From: JARRNO01 sp037384885
GTDB taxonomy: Bacteria; Acidobacteriota; UBA4820; DSQY01
Length of the DNA stretch: 6,949 nt
Assembly: GCA_037384885.1 (NCBI GenBank)
Contig: JARRNO010000125.1
Coordinates: 1 to 6,949, forward strand
Reading direction: 5' to 3'
In this document: positions 6,780-6,949 of the stretch, one piece after another
Position numbering within the stretch: position 1 is the first letter of the stretch
Layout of the letters: each line of letters opens with the position of its first letter
Program-made: the position numbers and the translations under genes
The notes under the pieces: model-generated
What the model was told of the DNA's origin: nothing
Seen by the model: the letters and a program-made list of their open reading frames with translations, nothing else
Databases searched by the model: none

Positions 6780-6839
6780 CCGACATCCGTCGTCCGTCAG
6801 CCATCGGGGCCGCCAGGCCCCACGCAGCAGCCGGCTCCC
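6780..6839 (-). repeat. Dispersed 60-nt repeat, copy B
   Basis: Read on the minus strand this matches copy A at 909-967 with about 93% identity by eye, sharing CTGCTGCGTGGGGCCTGG and TGACGGACGACGGATGTCGG exactly. Differences are at three bases plus one extra C. The orientation is opposite to copy A. Similarity fades quickly outside the block, with weak resemblance for a few bases on the GGGA side. Confidence 0.75.
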
Positions 6840-6905
6840 GGGACGCCCCGTGGCCGGATTCGCTGGGTTGAATGCCCTACCGATTGAAGAAAGGGCGTCA
6901 AGCCA

Positions 6906-6934
6906 TTGACTGAAGTGAGGATCGGCTATACATT
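6906..6934 (+). promoter_or_regulatory. Possible rightward sigma70-type promoter
   Basis: TTGACT (6906-6911) and TACATT (6929-6934) are 17 nt apart, matching the consensus at 5 of 6 and 4 of 6. It would point to a gene beyond the right edge, divergent from the met operon. No downstream gene is visible, so this rests on the motif alone. Confidence 0.25.
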
Positions 6935-6949
6935 CACAGCCCGCCGGCA

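Larger units (their letters stand above)
6506..6949. other. Upstream intergenic region of the met operon
   Basis: No convincing gene is seen. The region holds the candidate met promoter (6598-6627), a short palindrome with heptamers (6674-6691), a small inverted repeat GAAGG/CCTTC (6752-6756 and 6762-6766), repeat copy B (6780-6839), and a possible rightward promoter near the right edge. Open frames here run through the repeats and have no family features. Confidence 0.6.

Noticed and set aside
6502..6804. Minus-strand open frame of 100 codons ahead of metH
   Set aside because: It starts within repeat copy B, crosses the candidate promoter, and its composition is Arg/Pro-rich without any motif.
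909..6839. Inverted repeats as ends of a transposon carrying the met genes
   Set aside because: No transposase, no target-site duplication seen, and the cargo is core metabolism; a dispersed repeat family explains the pair more simply.

Overview
The window looks like a GC-rich bacterial chromosome segment, most likely from the Desulfobacterota (former Deltaproteobacteria). Three things point there: a NapC/NirT-type membrane cytochrome c, the style of the methionine synthase proteins, and intergenic GTGAAYC-like heptamer runs with GC-rich hairpins. The taxonomic call is an inference from these features, not a match.

All convincing genes lie on the minus strand. From the right: an upstream region (6506-6949) with a dispersed repeat copy and a plausible sigma70-type promoter; a cobalamin-dependent methionine synthase reading frame (6505 to 3086); a homocysteine S-methyltransferase/methylenetetrahydrofolate reductase fusion (3025-1166), 60 nt downstream; a gene-free stretch of about 560 nt (602-1165) with repeats and hairpins; and the N-terminal 200 codons of a NapC/NirT-like multiheme cytochrome c (601 to beyond base 1).

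The met genes form one logical unit. The reductase domain makes 5-methyl-tetrahydrofolate, and MetH passes that methyl through cobalamin to homocysteine. The fusion protein carries a second zinc-dependent homocysteine-activating module.

The most notable observation is that metH is interrupted by one in-frame TAG (4738-4736). The stop lies exactly between the homocysteine/folate half and the cobalamin/reactivation half. The frame is unchanged across it, the codons just after it still encode the family's usual linker, and no good restart signal is visible. This could be amber readthrough (for example pyrrolysine or a suppressor), a real split into two polypeptides, a recent nonsense mutation, or a sequencing error. 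The sequence alone cannot decide.

A second structural feature is a 59/60-nt repeat present in opposite orientations on the two sides of the met cluster, near hairpins and degenerate heptamer repeats.
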